Positions 51,101-62,160 are shown, numbered from the stretch's first letter. The stretch is DNA of 64,000 bases from Hydra vulgaris (GCF_038396675.1 NC_088931.1:73045001-73109000), one strand, 5' to 3'. The notes: generated by a model not told the origin, from the sequence alone. Numbers and translations are program-made.

Positions 51101-52022
51101 GTGCTCTCACAGTTTGCAATTGGTTCAGCTTTAATAATATTATTATTTTCGAAGCCAGAATCTAATGCAGAATGAGATACTGACATACACAACAAACTTT
51201 TGAGATTAATAAAATGAGAACTATAATCAGAAAATATTTTTGAAAATAAAGGATGCTTACAGTAATAATCAGCATGTGTATAAATTTCAAGGGACGTTAA
51301 AACTCTTAACACATTCATCAGTGTATTGTCAGCAACAAAAAATAATGATGCAGAGCTGTACATACAACTTCCAGATGCTTCAGACCTTAAGAAAAAAAAT
51401 ATATATTTACTTCATGTTTTTAAGAGCTAAACTTCTTTTATCAATAAATTTAAAATTGAGTAAAAAATCTTTGCTTTTTGAACAAATTCATAAATCAAAT
51501 CAATAGTCAAGAATTCAGACAAACCAACTAATGATTTTGACATGTAGGAATATAATTTATACATCATGAACATATTATATACATACATGTCAAAATCATT
51601 TGACGGTGTTGACACTTATTAAATGTTGATTAGTCAACGAGTGTAATTTGTTATAGATTAGATTAATACGGTATTAACAATAAATATTTTTACAAAAAAG
51701 TATTAAATTTTGTGTTAAAACATATTAACTAATTGTAATAAAATACAATAAGATAATTATTTTTGAAAAAAAGTAAAGTGACTTACCTTAGAGCAATACA
51801 ATGCATTTTATTGTCTTTTAAGTAAGAAGGGATACAAACTTCGGCACATATATTTCTTCTTATTGTGCCATCAATATATCGACTGAAAAGACCTTCGTTA
51901 CTAACCCTTTTGTTATTGTTGTAAATAAATGTATCCAATAAAGTTTCATAAAATGTATTTAAATCGACAAGATTATCGGTTTTAAATCTTTTAAGTACAT
52001 CATCAATCAAGTTGTAAGCCAT
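48123..52022 (-). pseudogene. OTU-like protease + TTF finger + DUF4371 + hAT dimerisation transposase
   Basis: Exon 1 (52022-51787) ends at a consensus donor (AAG|GTAAGT). A 401-bp intron ends at 51386 (TTTTTTTTCTTAAG acceptor). Exon 2 runs to 48123. Residue order: OTU-like region with SEASGSCMYSSAS (Cys86) and FQHNHYVPLIF (His243/His245); a Ser-rich linker; a TTF-type finger (FRYLWLKEFSWLRYSKS, FCLSCVLFG, SFSNHESTKNG); DUF4371 (GTGCFNKLLNFAVRNG, ADEACDSS, CRGQGYDGASSVSGYING, THCHSHRLN); and the C-terminus LPVTSCECERSFSVMRRLID, stop at 48123. DUF4371 plus hAT is the ZMYM1-like arrangement; the OTU domain at the N-terminus is unusual. Breaks: frameshifts near 50500, 49610 and 49270 (the first two at homopolymer runs) and a stop at about 48370. 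Otherwise well preserved. The protease role is inference. Confidence 0.83.
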
Positions 52023-52139
52023 GCTTAAACGTTAAAAATTTAAGGAAATACTTTGTTTATAGAAGGGAGTTCTTTGAGTTACTTGAATTCTTTTAAGTTG
52101 TTTATCGATCTTTGCAACCAATCAAATTACTGCTGCAAA

Positions 52140-52390
52140 TGCTGCAAAGGATAGTTTACACTAAACATGTTGTTTTTTTTAAACGAATCAGATTGTTACT
52201 TTTAATAGCGTAAACCAATGAACTTATCCAATTTTCTCATATCCTGCAAAGTAGAGTTTACATTAGCAAGTTTTATAAAATAGCTTTCTCATATCCTGCA
52301 AAGTATAGTTTACATTAGCAATTTTTATAAAACACTTTTTCAAACGTCCGCAAAGCATAGTTTTCACTATAAACTTTATCTAATTATATT
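52140..52390. repeat. 52-bp direct repeats upstream of the OTU-hAT gene
   Basis: ctcatatcctgcaaagta starts at 52236 and again at 52288, and a diverged third copy (tcaaacgtccgcaaagca) starts at about 52340. A partial word (gctgcaaaggatagttta) lies near 52147. Period 52. The position just inside the element's right terminus fits subterminal transposase binding sites. Confidence 0.8.
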
Positions 52391-52516
52391 TTCTAACAAA
52401 AATATATATATCGGCAATTAATATTAGGCGGGCGTTAGACGTCATAATACATATTTTTATTTTAATTTTTTTACCCCGTCACTTGCAGCACTTGACGGGG
52501 TTTAAGTCCGCCCCTG

Positions 52517-52666
<150 letters not shown>

Positions 52667-52685
52667 AAACAATATAAATAATATA

Positions 52686-53045
52686 GATTAGTATATACGA
52701 CTAATTTATAATAATATTATATAATTTATAATATAATATTACTAATGATATATAATAACTATATACGATACGTAATAATAACTATAAACGATATAGATAT
52801 AAATATAGATTAATTTATACGACTAATTTATAATAATATGTTATAATTTATAATATATTTCTACTATAATAATATTATTAATATATATAATAACTATATA
52901 TGTTACGTTATAATAACTATAAACAATATAGATATAAATATTATAGATTAATATATACGACTAATTTATAATAATATTATATAATTTATAATATATGTAA
53001 TATATTTCTAATATAATATTACTAATAATATATATAACTAGTAAT
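52686..53045. repeat. AT-only minisatellite of about 120-138 bp
   Basis: The word gattagtatatacgactaattt recurs at 52686, 52808 and 52946 (spacing 122 and 138), followed each time by ataataatat and tataatttataatat. About 2.7 copies. Confidence 0.8.
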
Positions 53046-53059
53046 TATTTCAAATAAAT

Positions 53060-55400
53060 TGTAAAATAGGCTTTTTACAAAATTATAACCTTACCTTTTT
53101 CAAGGTCAACAAGCAATCGAAAAGTCCATACTTGATTTTCCTCAGTCTCATAAACCACATCAAACAAAGTTTTTTTTAAGTTAGGAGTTGACTTGTTTAC
53201 TCGAAGAACTTCACCTGACATCAAAAGTATTTTTTAGTGTCGATTTTCATTATTTTATGTTTAATAAATTTTCTAACAAGATAATTAACATCATTTAGAA
53301 TGACAGCCAAGATGTTTGTTTTTTGTTGATTTGCTAATTGAGACAGTCTTGCATTCTTTAATTTTTCACTTAACTCTTCATTCTGTTTTGCAATCAAAAT
53401 ATCTTGTTCTTTTCTTTCAATAAGAATAACTCTTCTCTCAATGGGCTCTGGAAAAGTCCTTGTTCTAATAACTGATTGTAAATTACTGAACAACTCATAG
53501 TTTGTTAAGTCTATTCGCTTACTACCATGCATTTTAGTTTTGTAAAAATATTTAGATTCACATTTATATTTAGATTTACATTTTAGATTCACATTATCCA
53601 TAACATATCTATAAAAATCCAACTGTGCTCTTAATATTTTTTTGCTCTTAAATGTGTCAACTAACAAAACATATTCATCATCTGCTTCTTTTGAGGTCAA
53701 TCACACCTTCGTCCTCAATTTTAACAACTTATCAACCAATTGAAGAAGGCTTTATCTTTAGCTGTTTTTTTAGCTTTATGCTTTTCAGACAACCTTTCAC
53801 TCATTTCAAACTTTAATTCTAAATGACGTTGTTTGTATTTATCTTTTATTTTATTAAAGTTTGTTGAAGCTTTTTTAGCAATGAGTCACGCTCATCTAAA
53901 GTCTTTTTATCCAACCAGTCTAGTGTTTTGTTTTTATACCACATTGTATAAGCTTGTATAGTTTGTATTTTGGCATTTGGCTTTGTACGAATTAAAATAT
54001 CCAATAACGCAAAGTCACTTTCTGACACTTTGTTTGTTGTTGGAACATTCTCTGCAGCCTAACTTATATTATCAGAAGGATGCCAATATTTACCTCCAGG
54101 AAGTTGATCAGCAGATTTTCTTTCCAGAACAACTAACAAAGAATGAAAAATTACCTCTAATGTCTGCTGTGTTAAAATATTTAAATCAGTGTCATTAGTC
54201 TCTTCAAATAATTTATCATACAAAATATCTTTATGAATATTAACATCACTTGGACTGAATATAAGTGTTTTCGAGATCATAATCGATGATGCATTTTTAC
54301 ACAAATCTGAATGTTTCATTTTTAGGGTTAACAAAAATGGATTCATATCAAGAATACTCTTTTGTGATTCAATTATCTGCCAAAGTGGACCTGTAATTAT
54401 GTTATCAACTATTCCAAGAGCCCGCACTTCTGCTAAATATAATTTGTTGCTTATATCTTCTTTAACTGCAAGTAAAAGATTATTTTGATTTGGTCAATTT
54501 TGAAAAAACTCTAAAACATCTTTTGAATGAAAATACAAAGCTGCAGCATTATAATGTAATATATTAAATCTGTTACCAACAAAGGGTGCAAGCATACATT
54601 TAATACCCAGCAACTCCAGCTTCATCACTTCCTCTTACATGAAAAGCTTCTCTATATCTATCTTTGCTTGTTTTTTTAAAACAATTGTGATAACTTCATT
54701 AACTTTGTTCATGCTGACATTCAAAGAAACTAACTCCATAATAACTTCTCTTATATCATTAGAATACCTTCCGTTTTGAAATGTTATTATTCTGCGATCA
54801 TGAAGAAGAGAACTTAAATTAAAATCTTTATTTTCTTTGCTTAATACTCTAGTGTTAGGAGAGTCGGTATCTTTTTCAGGATTATTTAAACTGTTAAAAG
54901 ACAAATTTTCATGTTTATTTACTACCATGCTAAACTTCTTGTTTACATAATAAAATTTTTTGCATGTAATTCTTTTTTTCTCATGAAGGAGCGCAACTTT
55001 ATTGTCACTTTTTTCAAGCTTAACTAACAAAAGTTTAACTTTTTTATTAAGATTTTTAATGACTTTATTATAAAAATCTTTTAATTCTTTTATTTCCTTA
55101 TTTTGTTGCTTTTTTAATTGATGAATCTTTGCTTTATTACTTGCATGTAATAGTTTATATGTCCTTCTAGGGTCGTTAGATGTAAATTTTTTTTTCATAT
55201 TACTAATACGAACATTAGCAGATTTGAACTTATTTATACAACCAGATGAAGCAAAAGTTTCAATTTTTTTAAACAGTTTTTCGAGGTTTGTTGGTTCAAT
55301 TTTCTTTTTTTACCCTTCGTTTTATTTTTTTCACTTGATATGCATAATTCACAACTAGTTTCCGAAATAGACGGCTTAATGAGCATCAGCTTATAAATAT
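53060..55400 (-). pseudogene. Relic of a recurrent cnidarian transposon gene, family unnamed
   Basis: Minus strand, in order: a CINKFKSANVRISNMKKKF block and a coiled coil (KKQQNKEIKELKDFYNKVIK, from 55198); FQNGRYSNDIREVIMELVSL (about 54775); then, after a missing middle, KLELLGIKCMLAPFVGNRFN (about 54620), ALGIVDNIITGPLWQIIES (54427 frame), QLPGGKYWHPSDNIS, VSESDFALLDILIRTKPNAK, a stop and frame changes, and a lysine-rich tail (53700-53221) ending at about 53070 with a splice-donor-like GTAAGG. I know this block order from repeated genes in cnidarians and molluscs, probably a DDE-type transposon, and cannot name it. The central part that should hold catalytic residues is deleted. A further upstream piece may lie at 59672. 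Confidence 0.6.
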
Positions 55401-55463
55401 CTCTTCTTTTATTGTTTTTTTTAACGATTTAAATTTATCTACAACAATTTTAATTTTCTTGTA

Positions 55464-55681
55464 TGTGATAATAGCTGATCGTCATAAAACTTTATTGTTA
55501 CGTTTATAAAATTCTTGTCATAATATTATTAAAGTTAATTGATGTAATTTATTAGTCAAGTCATAAGCTATTTTTGTATATAATTACGCCCTCGAGAATT
55601 TTTGTTTCTGTATAAAAGTTGTAAATAGAATTTAATAAAGAGAGTCAAAAATAAAAGTAAAACAAAGTTGTCGTAATAACA
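55464..55681 (+). repeat. 5' LTR
   Basis: 218 bp, TGTGATAA...TAATAACA. It contains a TATAAAA-like box (tgtataaaagt) and an AATAAA signal (tttaataaagag), consistent with a promoter and polyadenylation site in the R/U3 region. Confidence 0.93.
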
Positions 55682-56146
55682 AGCTATTTCGGCAGTATGG
55701 CATCTGTGGCAAAAATGATTGGAAAATTTGATGGATCTGGAGATGTTGTAGTGTGGCTGAAAAAGATCAAACTGGTGGGCTATTTCGGCAGTATGGCATC
55801 TGTGGCAAAAATGATTGGAAAACTTGATGGATCTGGAGATGTTGTAGTGTGGCTGAAAAAGATCAAACTGGTGGGAGAGCTGCAAAATATGGGCAATCTT
55901 TCATTGATCGTTCCGCTGTTACTTGAAGGCAGTGCGTTTGCATTATATGAGCAACTTGGTAAGAGCCAAAAAACCGCCGCTGCGGACATTGAAAAAGCTC
56001 AACTAGATGCATTTGCAGTCGATGGCTTTCAAGCTTACGAGCAGTTCAGAGGTCGGAGATGGAATGACAGTGAATCTGTTGATGTGTATTTGGCCAGTTT
56101 ACGTCAACTTATGGGTTTGGCCAGCATTGAAAGCGAAGAATTATAG
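55682..56146 (+). pseudogene. gag-like region with in-frame 96-bp tandem duplication
   Basis: Begins MASVAKMIGKFDGSGDVVVW at 55697. The 96-bp segment 55682-55777 (32 codons) is repeated at 55778-55873 with one substitution in the repeated Lys-Phe/Leu region, duplicating the N-terminus in frame. The frame ends at a stop at 56146 (after SIESEEL). Gag packages the element RNA. The duplication and stop suggest local damage after the LTRs diverged little. Confidence 0.8.
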
Positions 56147-56529
56147 CAAAGAGCGTTCATAACTGGATTGCCGGGTGAAATTTCAAAGCAGCTACGAGCA
56201 CAAGTAAAAATATTTGGGATCAGGTAACAGGATGCATTAAACCATGCACAAGTACTCATGACGGAAAAACAAAAGAAGAGTACGCTTCAACAAAAATCTC
56301 TTTTTTTCTATAAACATGTTTAAAAACCATCCGCTACTGATTTTACCTGCTACAAGTGTGCAAGCCTGGACATGTTGCCCGAATCTGTTTTTCGAAGAAA
56401 CAAATTGTTAATGATGGAATAAAATGCTTTAGATGTGGAGAATCTGGACACATTGCAAGATTTTGTTCGTTGCATCAGGGAAACTTAAATGGGGAATCGC
56501 GAGCGCCAGCTTTTTCCCTTAAAAACTAA
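56147..56529 (+). pseudogene. gag C-terminal zinc knuckles, frameshifted
   Basis: Two C-x2-C-x4-H-x4-C knuckles: the first is broken by a frameshift (CYKC then CPGHV in another frame), the second intact (CFRCGESGHIARFC, about 56429-56471). They sit just before a short stop-terminated tail at about 56529, before the protease block. Confidence 0.75.
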
Positions 56530-56549
56530 CGGCGCTTCCAATATGCACT

Positions 56550-59427
56550 GTGCAAGTGAACACCTTCACAGGAAAAGCACTGGTTGACAGCGGATGCACT
56601 CGAACTATTATTTTAAACAACATGGCTCAGAAAGCCGGTGTTCGTATCAGAAGAAATGAACTAATGGTGTTGGCTGTTAATGGAGAATTTGTGAAAACGG
56701 AGGGAGAAGCTACAGTAACATTGATTATTGTAGGAAAAAAGCTCAAAACATCAGTAATGGTTCTGAAAAGTGTTGTCAACGGTATTGATGCTATTATTGG
56801 TATGGATGTCATAAATCGCTATGGAGGAGTGCATTTGTACAATGGAAAAATTGAATTTGGTTTTGTTTCAATTCATGCAGAGAAACAAGCTGTTGGTATA
56901 AAGGACAAGGGTTTTGATGCTTATTTTGATGGTACAAAGTGGACTGCTAAATATAAATGGAAACAAGGTCAACCGCAACTGAGAAATTCTGTCGCGTAGT
57001 ACAAGGTAAAACCCCAGTTATTACATCAATTTAATGACAAGATGGACTTATGGGTAAAAAATGGCTGGTTGAAACCATGCAACAAAGAAGAAAAAAGTAC
57101 AAAAGGGATTGTCCCGTTAATGGCTGTTGAGCAGGAAAATAAAGGAAAGATACGACCTGTTCTGGATTTTCGCAAATTGAATCAGTATGTTAATTCACAT
57201 AATGCCTCAAGTGACGCATGTGATAAAAAAGTTAGAAAATGGAGAACTGTTGGTGACAAATTTGCAACGCTTGATCTTAGATGCGCCTATATGCAAATAC
57301 ATATTGATCCGAGTTTGTGGGAGCATCAGAAGGTAGTCTAAAAAGAAGAAAAATACTATCTTACACGTCTTGGTTTTGGGTTAAATTCTGCCCCAAAAAT
57401 AATGTCTTCAGCCTTAGGCAGTGTGTTGAATCTCAATGCAGGTATTAGTGAAGCAACTGACCACTACATTGACGACATAATTGTTAATTTGGAAAAGACA
57501 TCAGTTGAAAAGGTCGTAAACCATTTAGCGTGTTATGGATTGGTAACGAAAGAGCCGGTGCAATGTGATACTGCACGAGTGTTTGGTTTGCAACTGTTAA
57601 GAAATGAAAAAAAGAAGCTTTGTTGGAAACGTGGAAACATCATTCCAAAGTCACAAGATATCAAAACTGAAAAAGTAACACGACGGAAACTTTTTTCAAT
57701 ATGTGGACACTTATTAGATTACTATCCTGTTGGAGGGTGGCTTAGAGTTGCCTGCAGTTTTATAAAACGTCATAGTCAAGGAAATGCTTGGGATGATCTA
57801 ATCGGAAATCAAGCTCAGTCATGGGTAATCGAAATATTGCGCCGATTAGAAGTTTGTGATTCTGTGAGAGGGAAATGGAATGCTAAAGGGATTCGAAATG
57901 GAGCAACATTGTGGTGTGATGCTAGCAGCATGGCAATAGGGGTTGCTGCAGAATACGATGGCGTAGTAATTGAGGATGCAGCCTGGCTTCGAAGTATAAA
58001 TGATGTTATGCATATTAATATTGCTGAATTAGATGTTGTGGTGCGTGGGATAAACCTGGCTGCTAAGTGGTATATAAAGAATTTGTCAGTATTTACTGAT
58101 TCAGTAACAGTTCATGGATGGCTAAAACGTATGCTGACTGAAAGTCATAGGATTCGATCAAATGCATTATCAGAAATGCTTATTAAAAGAAAACTTTCTC
58201 TATTGCAAGACCTCATAAAAGAATATAATATAAACATCACGTTAAAATTGGTTCCGTCCTCCAAAAACAAAGCTGACGTGTTGACAAGAGTTCCAAAAAT
58301 TAAATGAGCTTTCACAAAGAAGTACTAAAGAGCTATGTGGAGTAAGTATTGCTGAAGAAATTCGTAATTGTCACTCAAAGCATCATTTTGGCGTTAATCG
58401 GACAATGTTTACAGTGCAACAAAGACTTCCGCACGTATTAAGAAAAGATGTTGAAGAATGTGTTCGCAAATGTTGTCAATGTAATTCAATTGATCCAGCG
58501 CCAATAAAATGGGAAAACGGAGTGCTAAATGTACCAGACGCATGGCATTGAATTGCTTGTGATGTGACTCACTATAAAGGGTTACCATATTTAACAATGA
58601 TTGACTGTGGACCAAGTCGGTTTGCAATTTGGAGAAAGTTGCCTCGCGAAGATGCCAAAAATGTAGTAAGTCAATTGGAATCCGTATTTAGGGAGCATGG
58701 CCCACCGCAAGAACTGTTGATGGATAATGGAGCGGTTGTAAATCTAGTAAATTTTCAAAAATATGTGAAAAATGGTGTGTAAAAAAGAAGTATAGATGTG
58801 CATATAGACCATCAGGAAATGGGATTGTGGAGCGTAACCACCGCATAGTATAACGAACAGCTGCGAGGGCACAAATATGTCCGTTAGTAGCGGTATTTTG
58901 GTACAATGCAACACCAACGGTGGGAACAAACGAGGAATCTGCACCTGCTTCTCAAAAAAATAAGTACGTTTGGCGTCAACCAATTCAAGAGGAGAAAAAC
59001 CCTGAAACTCAGGAAAGATCACGACAAGTTATGAAAACTTATAGAATTGGAGAAAAAGTTTATGTTCGCCCCGCTGATGCAAAGTGCACTTCAGTTTGGA
59101 AAATTGGTACTGTAACTGACATACTCACAAACACAAATATTGAAATTGATGGTGTACCAAGACATGCGAGACGTGAGAATAGCTCCTGCCTCAAATTCTT
59201 CAAACGCTTCAAGTAAAATTGTTATCAGTGAAGAGGTTGACAGTAATGAAAGTGATTTAGAAGATTTAGACATTTTTGCTGCACGAGAGGATGGAACTGA
59301 AGAAACAGTTGTTGACGCTGAGGAGGAAGCTGATGGCAGAGAAATCGTCGATAATTTATTACCAGCGATCAGACGATCAACCAGAGAAAGGAGGAAGCCG
59401 ACATATTTTAATGACTATGTTACTTAA
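56550..59427 (+). pseudogene. pol region (protease, RT, RNase H, integrase)
   Basis: Protease DSGCTRT at about 56587 and IIGMDVI at about 56797. RT from 57042 with PVLDFRKLNQY (57157), FATLDLRCAYMQIHID (57261; catalytic D) and HYIDDIIV (57463; catalytic DD), an in-frame stop at 57339. RNase H has LWCDASSMAIGVA (57911) and VFTDSVTVHGWL (58089). Integrase has a degraded N-terminal zinc region (58330-58550), YLTMIDCGPSRFAIW (58587), HGPPQELLMDNG (58698) and, after a frameshift, a PSGNGIVERNHR block (58810). The tail has KVYVRPADAKC and RRSTRERRKPTYFNDYV ending at 59427. Multiple breaks; breaks only are described and nothing is joined. Confidence 0.85.
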
Positions 59428-59448
59428 GAACTTCAGTTCTTGGGGTGG

Positions 59449-59666
59449 TGTGATAATAGCTGATCGTCATGAAACTTTATTGTTACGTTTATGAAATTCT
59501 TGTCATAATATTATTAAAGTTAATTGATGTAATTTATTAGTCAAGTCATAAGCTATTTTTGTATATAATTACGCCCTCAAGAATTTTTGTTTCTGTATAA
59601 AAGTTGTAAATAGAATTTAATAAAGAGAGTCAAAAATAAAAGTAAAACAAAGTTGTCGTAATAACA
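59449..59666 (+). repeat. 3' LTR
   Basis: 218 bp, the same ends as the 5' LTR, three substitutions (A to G twice in a CAT/TAT context, G to A in ctcgag). Followed by the TTGTA duplication. Confidence 0.93.
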
Positions 59667-59671
59667 TTGTA

Positions 59672-59830
59672 CAAGCTGAAATTATTTTCAGTTACTGAAA
59701 ACAAATTGGAGAATCGGCTTCTGAAGTTCGAGCACACCATTTTCAAAGATTTATCACTCAAGCATAGATACCAATCATATAATTCTTTATTATTCATTAT
59801 GATAAGGCTAATTTTATACAAATATTGTAT
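59672..59830 (-). pseudogene. Probable displaced piece of the relic at 53060
   Basis: Minus-strand frame YDWYLCLSDKSLKMVCSNF then RSRFSNLFSVTENNFSLY. If the LTR element and one TTGTA are removed, this reads directly into KIKIVVDKFKSLKKTIKEE on the other side (about 55463-55400). The frame continuity suggests the LTR element landed inside this gene. I do not know this N-terminal segment from any family. Confidence 0.4.
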
Positions 59831-59839
59831 TATACAATT

Positions 59840-60430
59840 AAATTATTCTATTGTTTTTGCAAATTAGATACCGAAATAATTTTTGAAACAATATTAAGAC
59901 GGACTGAAAGGAAGAAGAGGACGGGATTTAGCAGGTTTTAACTTAAATTTAAAAATTAAGCTGAATACCCGAATATTAGCAAAAACTTTTTTTAAAGTTT
60001 TTTTAGACCAACTTATTCATTACAAAACCAAAAAAAAAGAAAAAAAGAAAAATAGTTATATATTATTTTAAAGGATGCTAGAACGCAAATAAAATAACTT
60101 CAAGCTAAAATAATTACAAAAACTTAATTAAAACCGCTCCTACAGCCGGATAAACTGATATTGAAAATTCTAGCAGATATTTTATGAAAGATTAATCATT
60201 TTACTTTTCGTAAAACGTTTTACTATGGCATAATAGATTAAAAAAATCGGTCTAAATTTAATCTGAAAAAGTCTTCTTTATATATAAAAAACTTCGCAAA
60301 TTTTATCTACGGAATTTGTCACGTGACTGAAGTGCCTATTCTTAGACTCATCTTTTTTAACAAACAAAAAATAGAATTATTTTTTGCGTCTTAACTTAAA
60401 TATTATTGTTTTTTCTATATTTAATGTTTA
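59840..60430. other. AT-rich stretch, nothing recognised
   Basis: No coding signal and no termini recognised. Confidence 0.4.
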
Positions 60431-60439
60431 TTAAAAATT

Positions 60440-60605
60440 TCTTTGGTCGGCCTCCAAAACATTTTGCCTCTAAAAAAGAACTCTGCCTGCGGCCACTAAT
60501 AGAAAGGCGGAAGCCACTGGAGGCGGAAGTAAGAACATTTTAAAGCTAAAAAATTATTGAGAGGCAGCAGCCGTCGGCTGCGGAAGAAAAGCGGAGGCGA
60601 GAACA
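60440..60605. repeat. GC-rich dispersed repeat, second copy (inverted)
   Basis: The reverse complement matches 21065-21215 in many words (ttttagagg, aaatgttttggagg, ttcttacttccgc, ataattttttagc), about 85% by eye. It is cut short relative to the first copy. Confidence 0.78.
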
Positions 60606-60903
60606 TCTACGTCGTTTATCAACACTGACTGAGATAACATCTATTACAAATTTATTTCACACAATGGTTTTTCTTATCTCTAAATACTTAAAAATTAAAT
60701 TTTAAGACAAAAATAACTAATCTTTTGTTTTAAAATTGTAGATATAATTGAAATATCACACAACGTTGATGTCACCGAAATTACTTATTTAAATTTTTTT
60801 TTTTTTTTTCAATATTCAAATGATCAGAGTATGTAAATTAAAGGATTTAATATTAATAAACTATCAATAAATTTCTCTTAATATATTACAATACTAAAAT
60901 TAA

Positions 60904-61035
60904 CCCTTTCTTTCCCGATAAATGAAATATAATAAAAAATTACAATGATATAAAAATTTAAAAAAAGATAAAACAGGGTTTGCTTTTTGAATTTAAAGTT
61001 TGTGTTGCCAAATGGCAACATTGGGAAAGAAAGGC
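60904..61035. mobile_element. 132-bp piggyBac-like MITE
   Basis: TTAA precedes (60900-60903) and follows (61036-61039). The termini CCCTTTCTTTCCC and GGGAAAGAAAGGC are inverted over 12 bp. CCC-starting termini next to TTAA are typical of piggyBac-derived MITEs. An internal palindrome GTTGCCAAATGGCAAC lies near 61004. Confidence 0.75.
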
Positions 61036-61089
61036 TTAAATGAGTTTTCAAGATTAGACAACTAAGATTTTTCCCATTTTGCCCAAATA

Positions 61090-61367
61090 CTGTGGTCTGG
61101 GATAAATATTTTCGCGGACACAAAAAAAACAACAAGCCCCGGTTACTATTTTACGTTAGATATCCAACGTAAAATACGTTAGATATCTAACTATTTTATG
61201 TTTTCTACTATTTTCCAACTATTTTCATGCCATGCCAACTATATTACGTTAGATATCTAACTATTTTACATTAGATATCTAACTATTTTATGTTAGATAT
61301 CTAATGTAAAAAGTAACCAGGGCTTGTTGTTTTTTTTGTCCGCGAAAATTTTCATGCCAGACCACAG
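61090..61367. mobile_element. 278-bp MITE with about 80-bp inverted repeats and TA duplication
   Basis: The termini CTGTGGTCTGG (61090) and CCAGACCACAG (to 61367), flanked by TA (61088-61089, 61368-61369), extend inverted through tattttcgcggac and acaacaagccc to about 80 bp each. The interior has several copies of TTAGATATCTAA or a one-base variant (61148-61310). The TA target suggests a Tc1/mariner-group MITE. Confidence 0.88.
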
Positions 61368-61424
61368 TAGGTTGACAAAGTGGGAAAAATTTTAGTATTT
61401 ATGTTATACTTCGTATTTATGTTA

Positions 61425-62160
61425 GGGGAGAGTGGGACACCATGATACATGGGGCACCATAAAATATTGTAATAGTGGAGGCATTTTAAGAGTTGTGACA
61501 ACCACTTTCATATAGTGAAACAGTTACTACTAGAGCTATGTTTTGAAAAATAAATTATATCAATTGACATCATTAGGCCTGCGACAGGTCGAAATTGTGT
61601 TTTTTTGATGACAAAGTAATTTATTAATTTTTAAAGCTCATAAGTTTTAATCTCATTCAATATGTCTATCGGTTAATAACATTATTTTGTAAACTACAAT
61701 CCATAAGTTTTTTACTTCATTAAACAAAACCATTGCAAAATAAGTTGATACTAAAAATAAAACGATTGTTTTCTATTAGAAAGTGCAAGAAAACTTGATA
61801 CATCATTTGTGAGGAACCTTAAAACTGTAGAATAGTATTCCTTGTGTCATAAAGAAATCTAAAAATCATTTCTTTTAATATTTATACTCAGTTTTTAAAA
61901 GACTTATGTATATATGATACAAGGAGATCCCATTTCAATACAAAGCCATTATTTATGGACGCTTAAGAATGACACTTAAAACAATATATTATCTGGTCTT
62001 CTAAAATGTGATTTGGACCATTGGGTGCATTATTTGGGTTATAATTAATAATTTGTTTATATTTCAAGTAAAAATCTGCCTTTTCTCTGTGTTTTATACG
62101 TTTTATTTACGTTTTTATGATGCCTATAGAATGTATCAAGGTACCCCATGGCAAGGGCGT
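61425..62160. mobile_element. Possible pogo-like element end and subterminal repeats
   Basis: TA then GGGGAGAGTGGGACACC (61425) shares the first nine bases (GGGGAGAGT) with the terminus of the pogo at 43990. The word TGATACA or its inverse recurs at about 61451, 61796, 61914 and 62131. No matching right terminus and no coding frame were found. Confidence 0.35.

Larger units (their letters stand above)
46970..52516 (-). mobile_element. 5.5-kb hAT element with OTU-TTF-DUF4371 gene
   Basis: The termini are CAGGGGCGGAC (46970) and GTCCGCCCCTG (to 52516), perfect over 11 bp and then partly matched through a CCCGTCA word. Flanking TA-rich sequence makes the 8-bp duplication unreadable (ttatatat against tatatgta). 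It contains a two-exon transposase gene (48123-52022, minus), a hammerhead ribozyme motif on the same strand at 47501-47569, and 52-bp direct repeats at the 5' end. A G10-rich stretch (47066-47120) lies near the left terminus. Confidence 0.85.
55464..59666 (+). mobile_element. Gypsy-like LTR retrotransposon, young
   Basis: A 4203-bp element with two 218-bp LTRs (TG...CA ends) differing at 3 positions, flanked by the 5-bp duplication TTGTA (55459-55463 and 59667-59671). The interior carries gag-like, protease, RT, RNase H and integrase blocks in gypsy order (PR-RT-RH-IN). Several stops and frameshifts make this copy defective despite its young LTRs. No env-like frame is seen. A purine-rich tract (cttggggtgg) precedes the 3' LTR. 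The primer-binding site is not obvious. Confidence 0.93.

Noticed and set aside
58409-59022. Minus-strand frames within the LTR element
   Set aside because: They lie opposite integrase blocks and show no domain.
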